Below the pieces are notes generated by a model. That model was not told the origin of the DNA and did no database searches. It saw nothing but the letters and a program-made list of their open reading frames with translations. Shown piece after piece: positions 36,750 to 49,092 of a stretch of DNA of 64,000 nt. Numbering within the stretch: the stretch's first letter is position 1; each line of letters starts with the position of its first letter. The DNA lies in contig NC_133971.1 in NCBI RefSeq assembly GCF_031877795.1, forward strand, positions 16,082,825 to 16,146,824, written 5' to 3'. A program made the translations under genes and the position numbers. The stretch comes from Strix aluco (Eukaryota > Chordata > Aves > Strigiformes > Strigidae).

Positions 36750-37130
36750 GTATTCAGCATCAACAAAGCCTCAGCTGGAGTATCATGCCAGCACCATGTT
36801 TCAGGAAAGATACAGACAGAATAGAGAGGCCAGGAAAGGTGAATGCAAGATCTAGAGAACAGGCTGTTAAAGTCAGTTTGAAAGTATGGGAATTGTTAGA
36901 TCTAGAAATGGGAAGACCAGTTGAAATCTTTAAATACACAAGAGATAACTGAGAACAAAACAAAACAAAACTCAACCCAAAAAAAAAAAAAGGGAAATAA
37001 ACAGGCCAGCATCAGATGCTGAGGGAGGCTATGGAGTTTCCATCACTGAAGGTTTCTGGAAACAGGTCAGACAAGCATCGATGAAGAGTGATGTGGGGAC
37101 AGCTAATCCTGTCTTGTGGCAAGCCAGTAA
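36750..37130 (+). mobile_element. CR1 LINE remnant, old
   Basis: Plus-strand sequence with the order of a CR1 C-terminal ORF2 and 3' end: CTCAGCTGGAGTATCATG, CATGTTTCAGGAAAGAT, GGGAAGACCAGTTGAAATC, then ATGGAGTTTCCATCACTGAA and TCAGACAAGCATCGATGAAG. It is broken by an A-rich insertion near 36955-36995. Old and heavily mutated. Confidence 0.65.
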
Positions 37131-40100
37131 ACAAATGCTTTCCTGAAGAGCCTTCCTTCTATCCTCTTTTTAGTGACTCTAGCACATGAACATTATTGTT
37201 CCTCTGCACTAAATAATTGCGGAGATCGCATATTGCCATGAGATGCCAGGATAGTCTTTGTGAGCTCTGTCTCCTGCCTTTTTTCCTCTGTGCTTCTTGT
37301 TGCTATACAGGCTACAGAAATGGAATAGCTGAAACTATCCCTTGGCTATAGCAGGGCTGAATGACTCCTGATCTTGCTCAAAGCACATATCTAGTTATGG
37401 ATCCATTTATTGTCTTGTAGGTAATTAGACATTTCTAAAACATCTGGGCTTCAGAACCAGGAATCAACATGGATAGAACTGGGGTGACTAAGCATTTATT
37501 AGAGGAAGAGGTTTTCTTGGCTATTAACTTTGTTGTGTTACCATACATGTGAGTGATAGCTTTTCTGACTCATTAGGACAACTGCCATTACACAATAGTC
37601 TGAGTAAGCCACTTATTTTGTACGTGTTCTAGGTAGCAAGACTATTAGAAAGATGAGTTCATTGATATTTGGCTAGATGATAAAATAAGGAGAGAATTGT
37701 CAATGCAGACTTGCTCCTACAACATTTGAAGACAGGAGGGCTTCTTAAGAAATTGTGCTCCTGTGTCCCTCCTGAGCACAGGGTGAAAGAGAAGAGAGAG
37801 AACAGGAGTCTTCATAAGCAGTGTATGGTGACAGTTGAAGAGAGGTTCCTCCTTTGGACAGGAGCCCTAAGGGCTATCATCTTTAGTTTAGGCATCTTGG
37901 TTGCTTCCAGAAACTTCAGTAGGAGTTGGCTAAATAATTAAACCACTTCCATCAGCAGAGTCGCACTTGCTTTTTTTTCCTTTCACTCTGACTATGGAGG
38001 GGCTTTGAGATGTCTGCAGAGCACTAAACTGGTCAGAGAGGCCTCCCAGGGTCTAAATCTCACTGAAATTACAGGGTGTAACAACTTGCCTTTAATTAAA
38101 AAAACAGTTATACTTCATAGAACTGGCTGCTACACCCTGCACACAAACTCAAGATACCAAAACCAAGATGTGTGCAAAATGTGTTGGTGGTGACTCCAAC
38201 AGAAACCTCAGCAGCAAAGCCTAGAAACTTCTCTGGGATTGAACACCGACTACAGAACAACAGGAGCTGTGAGCAGAGAAAGAGAGCCCTGCTATTCTCT
38301 AGCTAATACCTTCAATCTTTGTGCAATTAAAATTTTTAGTGCAATGAATAAAATTTCCACAGTAAACGTCCAACTTCATAATTTTTACTTTTCCGGAAGA
38401 ACTACTGTTCACAACACTCGGTAGGGTCTTAGAATAAGCAGCAAAGGTATTATATGCTGAAAGCTGGTTATGAAACCAGGGCTGTAATAACAGGCTGCCC
38501 TGGTCATAGTGCGAATCAAGCTGTCCTTACTATGCTCCAGACAAAACATGTTAAAATTATAGTAGATTCTTGTCCAATACAACAAGAAAGAGTAAAAAAC
38601 TCTAAGCAAACTCTTACACAAAGAACAGCAATGCTGTTTGTCCCTACTTTCATCCCAGAGCATTTGTTTGATGAGTTTAAGGAGCTACCACCACCTTCAA
38701 GGACCCTCAAACGTGATATTTCAACTTTGCTTATAAAAGTGAGCTCTAGATATTTATCCATATGATATTTGTTCCCAGTGAACTATATTGGAAGATCATG
38801 CTTAAAAATTTCTTCCTTTTGTTGCATGCAGTCTCATTGCTGCAGAATGTAACTTGTGGTTTGCTAAAGAAGGTCTGGTTTTAGTCTGTGGGGCTGGATG
38901 TCTTTATCAGTGTCATTATGAAAAGTGATCAAATCTGGTTATGGCTCACAAAACATCTGGTTTCTGTATTTGAGAAAGGAACACAGGAAATGCCTGCTTG
39001 ATAGTGCTGCTGTCATGATTACAACAATGGATTAAAATAAAACTCTGATAAGTAACTAATACATGCACATATGCATTCTGGGCATGGGGCTGTTGGGGTG
39101 GGTTCCCATCTTGCATACTCTCCAGAGTGGCTGTACCTTGTGCATCAGCAGCATTTGGTAAGATTGCTCTGTAACCCCACATACCTGCAGGTCCCAGCAC
39201 AGCAGAGAGGCTGTTCCAGTTCACTAACCCAAGGGTGATGCCTCCCCTAGCTGCATGGTCCCATGCTTCTCACATAGTTGGTTCCTTCTCCTCCCCGCAT
39301 TGTAAGGTCTGATGCAGGTTGTTCATGTTAGAGGGGACTAAACCTGGACTGTTTGTACGTTGTTCATGCAGGAGGATGAGATGCTGAAGGAAAGCTTGAG
39401 GCCGTTAGGCTTTTTTGTTTGGCACTGTGACCAAAAGACATTGTTCCTCAGTCAAAGGAAAGTCCTAAATTATCATATCCAAGGCCACTCACATTGGCAA
39501 ACCCACATGATTTTAGGCAGGAGAAGCTCATTTGCTTCTCATTAAACTAAGTCCTGTTTCCTCTCACCACAGGTGGCTAAATCTTAATGAAGTCTTATAA
39601 AACTCAAGAGCTGTGCCTGGCTTGTGGCACAGGCAAGGCTGGCACCTGCCTATTAACAGGGGCAACAAAAATCCTTGCCCTGCATGTGCTCAAGGAAGCC
39701 CAGTCTGTGCCTGGCCCAAGCACCCTCAGGCATGGCTCTCCCTGTGCTTGGGATCCAGAGTCTGGGCAAGCTCCTGAGCTCCAGAAAAACATGAGGCACA
39801 GGCTTACTTGCTGCGCACCCCACAGCTTGTACACTACTGCATGTGAGAGCCCAGACTGTCGCAGAGAGCTTCAGCCATGGGGATGGAGGAAGTTGGAAGC
39901 TGCCTTCATCCCACCTGCCCCTCCTCCTCAGTTTGGGAGCGTGACTATGCTCATGAGAGTTGGGCAGGTGGGTGATTGAAGGACTGGGAGGCTGGGACAA
40001 CTGAGCCACAGCTGCAGAGGCACCTGGTGCTGCCCCGGCTGTCCTCAGCGACCTGGGGGGTGCTTGTCCCCAGCCTGAGTCTGGGGAGGTGATGCTGGGC

Positions 40101-43100
40101 TGGGTGCACGAAGCACTCAGCATAGTTGCAAATTTTATGCCTGCTCTGCTAAGAAGCATCTCACTAGTTTTGCAAAAATAGATTGGCCTTTTTTTTAATG
40201 GTTTTTAAAATTACAACAATTAAAGAAAATTTTAAATCCCATTTAGATTCCAGTATCACTATCCAGCCACTACAGGTACCTCTCTCCCTCAGTCATCTGG
40301 CTAAGTGTGCAAAAGTTTAAAAGAAGACACTGTTAATGTGTTTGTAGAGTTTCACATATATTCATTAGAGAACTGTAACCCTCATCTCTAGGCAATGCTT
40401 CCACAGACCTCAGTGTCAAAAAATAGCACTGAATGGAGAAGTGGCTTCTTGATGCTCTCTTTGCTCAGTTTGGTTTTTATGTGCTAGTCCGGAAGAAGGG
40501 GGTGAGGAAAGAAAGAAAAAACATCTTGTTTCATTAGAGTACAAACAGGCGATGCTGTGATCAAGCAAGGATAAAATATTTTACTCAAAATAGCAATAGC
40601 TCTTGATGACTGATTTTCAACTTAGGAAATATTTTCACTGCATTAACAGAACATGTCAGTACTTGTACAGAGTCTGCTGCACGACTGATTTTGTTTAGCA
40701 ACTAAGATAAGAAAATACAAACCTGGAAAGCTACCCAGAATGGTTTAAAGTATTCAAAATATTGTTGGTTTTTTTTTTTCCCAACACAATTTATCAGTTG
40801 GGCTAATGAAAGATAATATACCTATAGATAAGCCTGTCTCTTAAACAGTCTTAACATTTTAAATGTAATTTTGAAAGAATTTTCAGTTATAAAGCTCAGT
40901 ATCTCTGATGCAGAGATATAAAAGACTTAGAAATATTTTCAGTTAACCATTTACTGAAGGATGTCTATATAGTTTGCAGCAAATCTACAAATATGTTTCA
41001 TCTAGTGATTGAAGTGCAATAAGTCCCTCCTTTCAAAAATTTTTACTAAAGATAATATGCAAATAAAAATAGGAAGAAAATGTTAAAGCAAAGTAAGAGA
41101 TCTTATCTGAATTTCAGAGCTTCTGTAAATATAATTTTCAGTGATAGGAGTTTGTGTTTGAGTAATAGAAAGCAGAAATCTTCAGCATATTTTTCATTTC
41201 CTTGGCAGTAAAGCTGTGATAACTAACTAGATGTATTATATTCTTTGCTGGGTAGAATTGTATGTACCTCTTAGAGTCAGCAAAGATGGGGACAAAAAAA
41301 GTGTGACAATAAATGGAAAGAAATTCTACAAGTGGCACTGATACACTGGTTTATTTCTTATGTCACCTACAGGAAAAACATGCAAGAAAAATATTCTTGA
41401 AATTATTCTGGAGGAGGGAGATTTATTGGCTCTTGAACAGGCAGATAAAAATGTAAAAGTTTGGATAGCAAAGTTTTCTCCCTCCCTCTGTTCTTCCTCA
41501 TCCGGGACTGAGTTCTCAGTACTACATGCTTTAGGCAGCTGTAAAGCTTTATCCACATACATGCTATGCAATTATTCCGGTTATGCTAGCTGATCCAATT
41601 TTTTAACTTAAATTTTTCACATTTTATGGTTCCTGGAAAACATGTCATATGTGAGTGGTATCACTTCACAAATCCACAACTTTGCTGCAGACAAGAACGT
41701 ATCTTCTTCTATGTGGCTTTGCAACAATATTGATGAGCAATGGAAGATTGGAATAGTCAGTAAAAATTGTTTGTTGTAAAAGAGGAAAGAGAAGAGGAAA
41801 AATCACAGGGGTGACCATAACAGAAAAGAAACATTTAAACCAGTGTGTTAAGTTGTAATGAGTAAAGACTAACTAGTTGACAGTAAAACCCATTTGATTT
41901 TGCCATGTAAATGGTGAAGAGGTCTGTGTGGGATATTGTCTTGGACAAGAAACACTCAGTGTTTAGGGAGGTTTCAGTAAACAGGACATTATAGTAGGAG
42001 GTTGCAGTGACAAAATACACCCTCTGGAGCTGGACACCTGTTCCCAATTAAGTGCCGTTCTGCAGGAAAGGAAGCAGACTCCCACAGCATGTGTTTGGCA
42101 GCATCATTTCCCATCAGTGATATCACTGGCTTCTGTACCACTGTATCCCCTTTTAGCAGGTACACAGGGTCCAAGGGAGGATCCACACCTGCTGGAGTAT
42201 AAACTGAGTAGATTGCCTTTGGTGTTTGGCTGAAGCAGAGATTTGAAAGGTTTGTTTTAGGATCCTAACCTTCTTCCCATATTGCTGATGATGATTGCTT
42301 TTTCCTGTTTATAAGCCAAAAAATGAATTATTTAAACATATATCTGAAAAAAAAAGCCCACTATAAGGAGCCCATAGTGATAAATATATTTACAGATAAT
42401 CTGGCTCTTAAAGTTATTTTACTTTTCTGTGTTCAGGCTTCTGAGGGAAGCAGCGTTGTCCTGCCTGCCATCTCTAGCTGAGTCAAAGGGAGAAACACGG
42501 CAAGCTGGTGTGAGCAGGCTGTGAGACCTGCGAAAGGATGACTGGATGCTGGGAGCGTCCTGTGCCCAGGCCCTGTGGCACTGTCTTTGATGCTGCCTGG
42601 GCACACGCTTCCCCATCCATGAGGATAAAAAAAACATACGTGAGAACTTCCTAAGGATTGTTGGCTCAAGTACATAATAGTGTGGGGAAAAAAAACCAAA
42701 CAAAGACGCCAAATTCCTAACACAAAACCTAAAACTGATCAAAGGCAAGGACAGTGACTTTCCCAGGCTTACTGTGGAATGAAGATGAATTTAACTCCAT
42801 GTAATCCATTTTTATTTCAGTGAGGGAACCAAGCTGTATTTTTCATTGTTGGTTGACTTTATCAGCTCTGACCTTGATGGAGTTACGTTGCTGTGTGCAA
42901 TGCATTTGAGCTTAGTGCCATACTTTAAATGTCAGGTCTTGCTTTTGAGGCTTGTTTGTGGTGCTGCAGGCACCACTATTATGAGGCTGGTAGCACAAAC
43001 ATAGGAAAAATTATTCCCCAAAACTTTGCTGAAGCTTTTTACAGGTTCTGTTTAAAGTAGTCACCCACTTTTCCAACACAATTCCAGTACTTTTTCACCT

Positions 43101-44078
43101 TTCCAAATCCACATTTGTTTAGAGGGCTAATCAGTATTTTGCAGTTCAGCGTGATGTTCAGATCTGGTTCCTAATGGTCTCCTCCCCAACAAGCCAGATT
43201 ACAGCAGCCATACCTAGTTATTTTAATGCTCTCTAGTGTTGACTTGGATTATAGCACATTATTTGTTCAGCTTCTCCAGCTGTATTAGCTAGCACTAAAA
43301 CATTTCTATAGCACTTGCAAAATGCAAAACACCATGAAAAAGCACTTGTGGGGATCACTAATTTTAACCATGTGAGAGGTCTCATTCATTTTTAATTTGC
43401 TCAGCATCTTGCAAGATCATACTGTGATCAGATCAAAAAATATGAAATTATCAATAAAAAAAGGCCTTACCCAGGAATTTACTTAAACATTGAACCCGGT
43501 GCACCAGGCCCTTCTCTTTCTTCCCCCAGCTCTTTGAGAGCTCCAGTGTGAAGCCATAGCTGGTGATCTACTAGCTGGCTCATATTCTGTTTCTGGAGCC
43601 CATCTCAAGTAAGGAGAGATCCAGTCACTTGATCCAGTTTGCCTGATGCAAAACATTGTGAACACTTTGCAGCCATGCTCACATTTCTGGCTAGGATTCA
43701 ACCAAATAGCGAAATAGAGCTAACAGCCAGCAGACCATACTTAGTCTGCAGTCAGGCTGCCAGGAGCAGGTTGTAAGGAACACACCAATCCCTGCAAAAT
43801 CCTTGCAATGCTAAATTAAGCAAACCTTCCCCTGTGAAATCAGTTATACCAATGATAGCCACTATATGGGGTGTTTTGCCAACAGAAACCACACACTGAT
43901 TACAAAACTTGCCCTTGCCAATATTGCCGCAACATGAAGCTAACATGTCTGGAACATTAGCAAGCTTTCTTATGCATATTTAGTGCCTGACACCTCCTCA
44001 TCTCCAAATGTTATTTGGCACAAGTTTGTTAGCTTACTTCATACAGAAAATGATGCAGCTTAACCCTGACATTATGAA

Positions 44079-44099
44079 AAAAAAAAAAAAAAAGAAAAA
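44079..44099 (+). repeat. Poly(A) run
   Basis: A tract of about 18 bases, then GAAAAAG and a purine-rich stretch. Simple sequence only. Confidence 0.85.
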
Positions 44100-44874
44100 G
44101 ATGAGGAGGAGAAGGTATGGGTGAAACAGCATGTAACATCATTGAGTTTCATTTCTTTTGGTCAGATTTTTCACTCCTTCACCTTCCCCCTGAAACAAGC
44201 TGTTAATTTTCTTTCCCAGCTAGCAGTGCAAGAGTGCATCAAGCATGAAGAGATGGTTAGCTTTTCCTCTTGATTTAAGCATGTCAGTCTAAATTGCAGT
44301 ACTTTTCTGGTTCAGTTTCCTCAAAAGGCAACCACATTGTGATTTGTTGCATGGCCATGCTCAGCAGTTATAACCTGTTTTGCAAATGCTGTTTGTGCCT
44401 GAGGTTGGCTCCATAAACTGATGCTGCTTGAGCAGGTCCTGCCCTTCTTCTTGCCATCAAATACACCAGCAAAAGCAGACACTGAGAACTGTAGCACTTT
44501 CTAAGTAACCAGTTGCACAGAAATGTCAAATTCGGTGAGAGGTGAGCTGCCATTGCCTTGACATGAGCCTCCTCTAGTCACATAGCAGTTTGCTTATTTT
44601 TCCTAGCCAGTCAGGCTGAAGCCTCAACAAAATACAAACAGAAAGCAGAGGTGTGACACTAGCTGTGGGAGCTTAAAAGAAGGAAAAATTGTTAATGCTT
44701 CATTTCCTATTAAAAGGTGATATTTGCTGTATGTTTTAGCCAGTAATGTGCTGTGTGGCAATTGACTTGTTAATCACCTCTCCATATGTAGCAGAAATAT
44801 GCATTTGCAGGCTATCAAGAAGCTTTCTGGAAAAACTTGCAGAGCATCAATAGGAGTAGGATGCCTATGCATTT

Positions 44875-45690
44875 ATCATTGAATGTTTTGGGTTGGAAGG
44901 GACCTTTAAAGATCATCTAGTCCAACCCCCCTGCAATAAGCAGGGACATCTTTCACTAGATCAGGTTGCTCAAAGCCTCCTCCAACCTGACCTTGAACAC
45001 TTCTGGAGACAGGGCATCCACAACTTCTCTGGACAACCTGTTCCAGTGCCTCACCACCCTCATTGTAAAAAATTCTTCCTCATAGCTGATCTAAATCTAC
45101 CCTCTTTCAGTTCAAACTCATTACCCCTTGTCCTGTCACTGCAGGCCCTGGTAAAAAGTCTCCCTCTATCTGTCTTATAAGTCCCCTTGAAGTACTGAAA
45201 GGCTGCAATAAAGTCTCCCCGGAGATTTCTCCAGGCTAAACAACTCCAACTCTCAGCCTTTCTTTATAATAGAGGTGTTCCAGCCTTCTGATCATTTTTG
45301 TGGCCCTCATCTGGACCTGCTCCAACAGTTCCATGTCTTTCTTACACCAGGGACCGCAGAGCTGGATGCAGTACTCCAGGTGGGGTCTCATGAGAGTGGA
45401 GTAGAGGGGCAGAATCGGCTCCCTCAGTCTGCTGACCATGCTTCTTTTGATGCAGCCCAGGATACAGCTGGCTTTCTGGGCTTCAAGTGCACATTGCTGG
45501 CTCATGTCCAGCTTTTCATTCACGACTACCCCCAAGTCCTTCTCCACAGGGCTGCTCTCAATCCCTTCATCCCCCAGCCTTATTGATACTGGGAGTTGCC
45601 CCAACCCTGGTGTAGGACTTTGCACTTGGCCTTGTTGAACTTCATGAGGTTTGCATGGGCCCACTCCTCAAGCCTGTCAAGTCTTGTGTT
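44875..45690 (-). mobile_element. CR1 LINE 3' fragment (minus strand)
   Basis: On the plus strand it begins with the complement of the CR1 tail (GGGTTGGAAGGGACCTTTAAAG, ATCATCTAGTCCAACCC) and continues through the 3' UTR into the end of ORF2. On the minus strand a 142-codon open stretch (45664-45236) still encodes the post-RT domain, with [37 protein letters not shown] and [19 protein letters not shown] recognisable. It is truncated at its 5' end near 45690. This is the only CR1 copy here lying in the same orientation as the genes. Confidence 0.93.
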
Positions 45691-45829
45691 TTGAAACAGG
45701 CTTAGGCAACATAAAAATACTTTCCAAAGGCAACTTCAGCACTTCAACTAGTTACCAAGAGGTAAGAAGTCTGCTTAGGTTTGTGATTCCTTTTTATTTA
45801 AGGGTTCTGCATTGTAACTGCCTTTCCTG

Positions 45830-45905
45830 TTTTTTGGGGGGGTTTTTTGTTGGTTTTGTTTGGTTGTTGGTTTTTTGTTTGTTTGTTTGTTTGGTTGTTT
45901 TTTTC
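45830..45905 (+). repeat. G/T-rich simple repeat (GTTT)n
   Basis: T-rich run with irregular GTTT/GGTT units, including four to five clean GTTT units near 45875-45892. It lies just outside the CR1 fragment. Confidence 0.85.
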
Positions 45906-47639
45906 ACTTGCGTGCAAGCCAGAATCAGCAGCAAACCCAGCTTCAGCAGTGTGCATGGCAGAGCTGGGATACTGATTTACAAACATGCATAAAAACTTTC
46001 CTAGTCATTCTTATTCAGGATCTTTGCTGATGCTCTTAGCCACGAGGATAAAGAGTTGCATTCACCTGTCTCATTTTTTTCACCCTACAGGGTAGGAAAA
46101 AGTTGCTTATTTGCAATCAAGCACACAGAGGTTACAACTGAAACCACCCAACCACAGAGCAAAACGAGATAAATAATCGCTATGATTGCCAAGCTGTTTT
46201 CCACATGTATTTCCTTCCCTCCCAGCAAAGTCCCTTGTAAAGCAGGCTAGGTGGTCTTTTTTGGCTATGTAAAAATAAACCACTATTTGAAACAAAATAT
46301 CACAATATTGAAACAAATCACAACTCTGTAATAGATCTGAAAAGCAGTTTCCCAGCCTGTAACTAAAGGAAACACAGAGGTAATTTTTTTTTTCTGCCAG
46401 CAAGAAGCAGTTTCCATAGTTTTAAGATACATTTGCACTTTGCTAAAAACCAAAACCACTCGTAATATGATATTAAACAAAATGAGAATGTAACTGAATA
46501 TGTCTCAAACATTTGTGGGGTTTTAACCTTACAAACTACCTGTACCTATATTTTTGGTGCTCATGTACTTCGAAAGTGGTACTTGAGAACACAAATCTAG
46601 AGGGTCGCTTGTAATGCAATACTTAATTATGCTTAATTAAGGAACAGACACAAACTGGCAAGAGATCATGGTTAGAAAGAAGCTTCTTAGGATCACATTT
46701 GTATGCAGAAAGATTAGGTTTCTTATCACTTGTGCTGGACTGAAGACAGCTTTTATCCATTGCTGTACTTCTTGACAGATTACTATGGCAAATCCTACAT
46801 TAGCCACATTCCTCCTTAATTTGATTTCCATTTTCGTGCACAGTCCTATTACCTAGAGGCTTGTTTCTAAAACTGAATTCCTCTTATTTGGCTTTAGCAT
46901 CCCTTGTAATAAAAGGATGCTATACAGAATAAAGTTAGCTATTGGGCTCTACACCACAGCAATTTTAGTAGACATGGACCCAGTGTAAAATATAAAAAAC
47001 ATCTAGACTTGACAGGGATAAAGGATATTTCTAAGTTCTAAACACATGCATGATGATTAATCATGTGCGTGAAAGCACGTGTTTACAAATTGCTTAACAA
47101 GATGATGATTACAGTTTTTTCAGTATATTTTCTGGAGAGCCATTCAACATTGATTTATTGTGAAATAAAATGTCAATTTTTTGTAAAATTAATTGTGAAA
47201 AATACCACATTCCTAACCAAGATGCCTAGTGTACACTAGTGGTAGGAACACCAAAAGAAGAGCTAGTTTTGGCTGCTGAGAATTATCTCCCACAACACAT
47301 TGCACCAATCACTAGCTGATTTTCAGTTGCTCACATTCCTAAAACCATACAGACTGTTTTGAATTGTAATATATAAAAATGGAAAATAAACATTTTCAGT
47401 GTCCAAGATGGAAAATAATGCTAAGAAAATGAAGTTTACAGATGATTCTAGAAGTAATGGCAAACAGGGGAAAAAAAAAGCCTGGAAAGATATGTTTACT
47501 TCAGGAAGTACTGGATAGATGGAGAGGTTCCACAAGTAAGAATGTAATCAACCTGATACAGTTCAAAATCCTAAAACAGGATTTCATAAAACCCCTGCCA
47601 TAAACTGAACTAACAATACAAAGGATTTGTCTGGAAAAA
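45906..47639. other. 3' flank of F2R
   Basis: AT-rich DNA between a CR1 fragment and F2R. It may contain a longer F2R 3' UTR ending near the AATAAA at 47159-47154. No other feature seen. Confidence 0.55.
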
Positions 47640-47890
47640 AGGAGTTTATTTGAAAAACACTCAACAACTATTATGAAGAAATTACTTTTCCCCTATACAT
47701 TATTCTATTTACATATACTATATGTATATATACATATACAGAGTTATACTTTGAATTGTGCATTACTGTAATGAATCCATAGAACTATGTATTGTACAAC
47801 TACTTGGTTTAAGGTTTTGCATTTCTTGGATACAATACAGTGGGGTTTTTTGTCTGAAATTGTCTAAAAATTAAGCATATGTAAGACACA
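47640..47890 (-). other. F2R: F2R probable 3' UTR (proximal form)
   Basis: AT-rich sequence after the TAA stop, with AATAAA on the minus strand at 47650-47645 that would give a 3' UTR of about 250 bp. Another AATAAA at 47159-47154 would extend it to about 750 bp, which may be nearer the long mammalian form. The segment includes an alternating TATATAC-type tract around 47700-47740. The true end is unresolved. Confidence 0.4.
47700..47740. repeat. TATA/CATA-rich alternating tract
   Basis: ATATACTATATGTATATATA-type sequence, largely self-complementary, within or just past the F2R 3' UTR. Confidence 0.7.
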
Positions 47891-49092
47891 TTATCTCAAT
47901 GCATTGCTAGTTAATTTCCTGTAGACACTGTTATTCACATTAGTAGAGCACGTAGACCTTCTACTAGTGGTAGACATTGACTGGCCACTGCTGTTACTAC
48001 TGTTAGGATCAAAAGTCTTTTTACAATTGAAGAGATTGAAAAGTTGTCTCTGATACTGAGAAGAAGCATAGTAGTAAATAAGGGGGTCAATACAACAGCT
48101 AACGCTGCTGATACAAACACATAGTAGATAGGCAAAGTAGAGATACTCCAGGCTGTTGTCATAAGAAAAATGGATATAATGAATTAATAGAAGGACATTT
48201 GTTGGCCCAAAGCAAATAACAAAAACAAAAAAAACAGCCACACACAAGAGCAAGGCACGGGTCTTCTTATTTTGTTTTGCAACAATGGTAGAAGAACTAA
48301 GACATCGGATGATACACACATAACAGACAGTAGAAATTATAAATGGCACTACAAAAAACACAGATGAGAAGATGGAGAAGAAGTGGAGATAATACCCTTG
48401 AAGTTCAGATTCTCTAAGCACATCATGGCAAGTAGTTATATTTAACTTGGGTATTTCCATTGTTTGCTCTCTGATGAGAAAAGGTATAACCCCAGTTATT
48501 GCTACAAGCCATATGATGAAACAAATCAGTGAGGCACGTGTTAATGTACGCCACCCAAGAGACTTCATGGGATACACCACTGCTAAAAAGCGATCAAAGC
48601 TTATGCTCGTCATAAGCATTATTGAACAGTACATATTACAGTAGAAGGCAGCAGTGATGAAACGGCACATCTGAGGTCCAAAACACCAGTCATTTCCAGA
48701 AAAGTGATAAGCAATCTTGAAAGGAAGCACACTTACAAACAGGACATCTGCAAGGGCCAAATTCAGCATGTATACTACAGCTGGTTTTTCAATTTTCATT
48801 TTTTTCAGAAACACGAGTATTGCTGTAATGTTCAGAGGGAGACTCAGCACAAGCACTAAGGTGTAAACCGAAGGGACAAAACGTGTTAGCCACGGACTAG
48901 TGAGGAACTGTGCTGTTTGCACTGACACTGTACGTTGTTCATGTAGGAATGATCCAGTCTGATTGGTGGTTCCCGATGCAACTTCCAAGTCATTTTCAGT
49001 ATCATCTTCAGTAGGTATAGGGTCATCCTGGTGACTTACAGAAGAGATTACAAAACTTCTGAGCTGTGGTGTGCTGCTGTTATATGGGGAGG
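47891..49092 (-). CDS. F2R: F2R coding exon 2 (cleavage site, 7TM domain, C-tail)
   Basis: The exon follows a clean acceptor (T-rich tract, AG at 49094-49093) and ends at TAA 47893-47891. It begins with residues ASPYNSSTPQLR, then SFVISS as the new N-terminus after cleavage, then an acidic stretch (DDPIPTEDDTENDLE) where human PAR1 has its hirudin-like thrombin-binding site. The seven helices follow without interruption. There is no ATG near the exon start, which confirms that the N-terminus must come from exon 1. An additional cysteine (C170, in NDWCFG) lies six residues before the conserved C176. Confidence 0.97.

Larger units (their letters stand above)
35214..44874. other. F2R-F2RL1 intergenic region, right part
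   Basis: Holds the 62-bp tandem duplication and one CR1 remnant. A locally GC-richer stretch at about 39590-40110 keeps open frames on both strands (39587-39979 plus, 39653-40159 minus), with no recognisable protein. The remainder is unremarkable AT-rich DNA. Confidence 0.6.
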
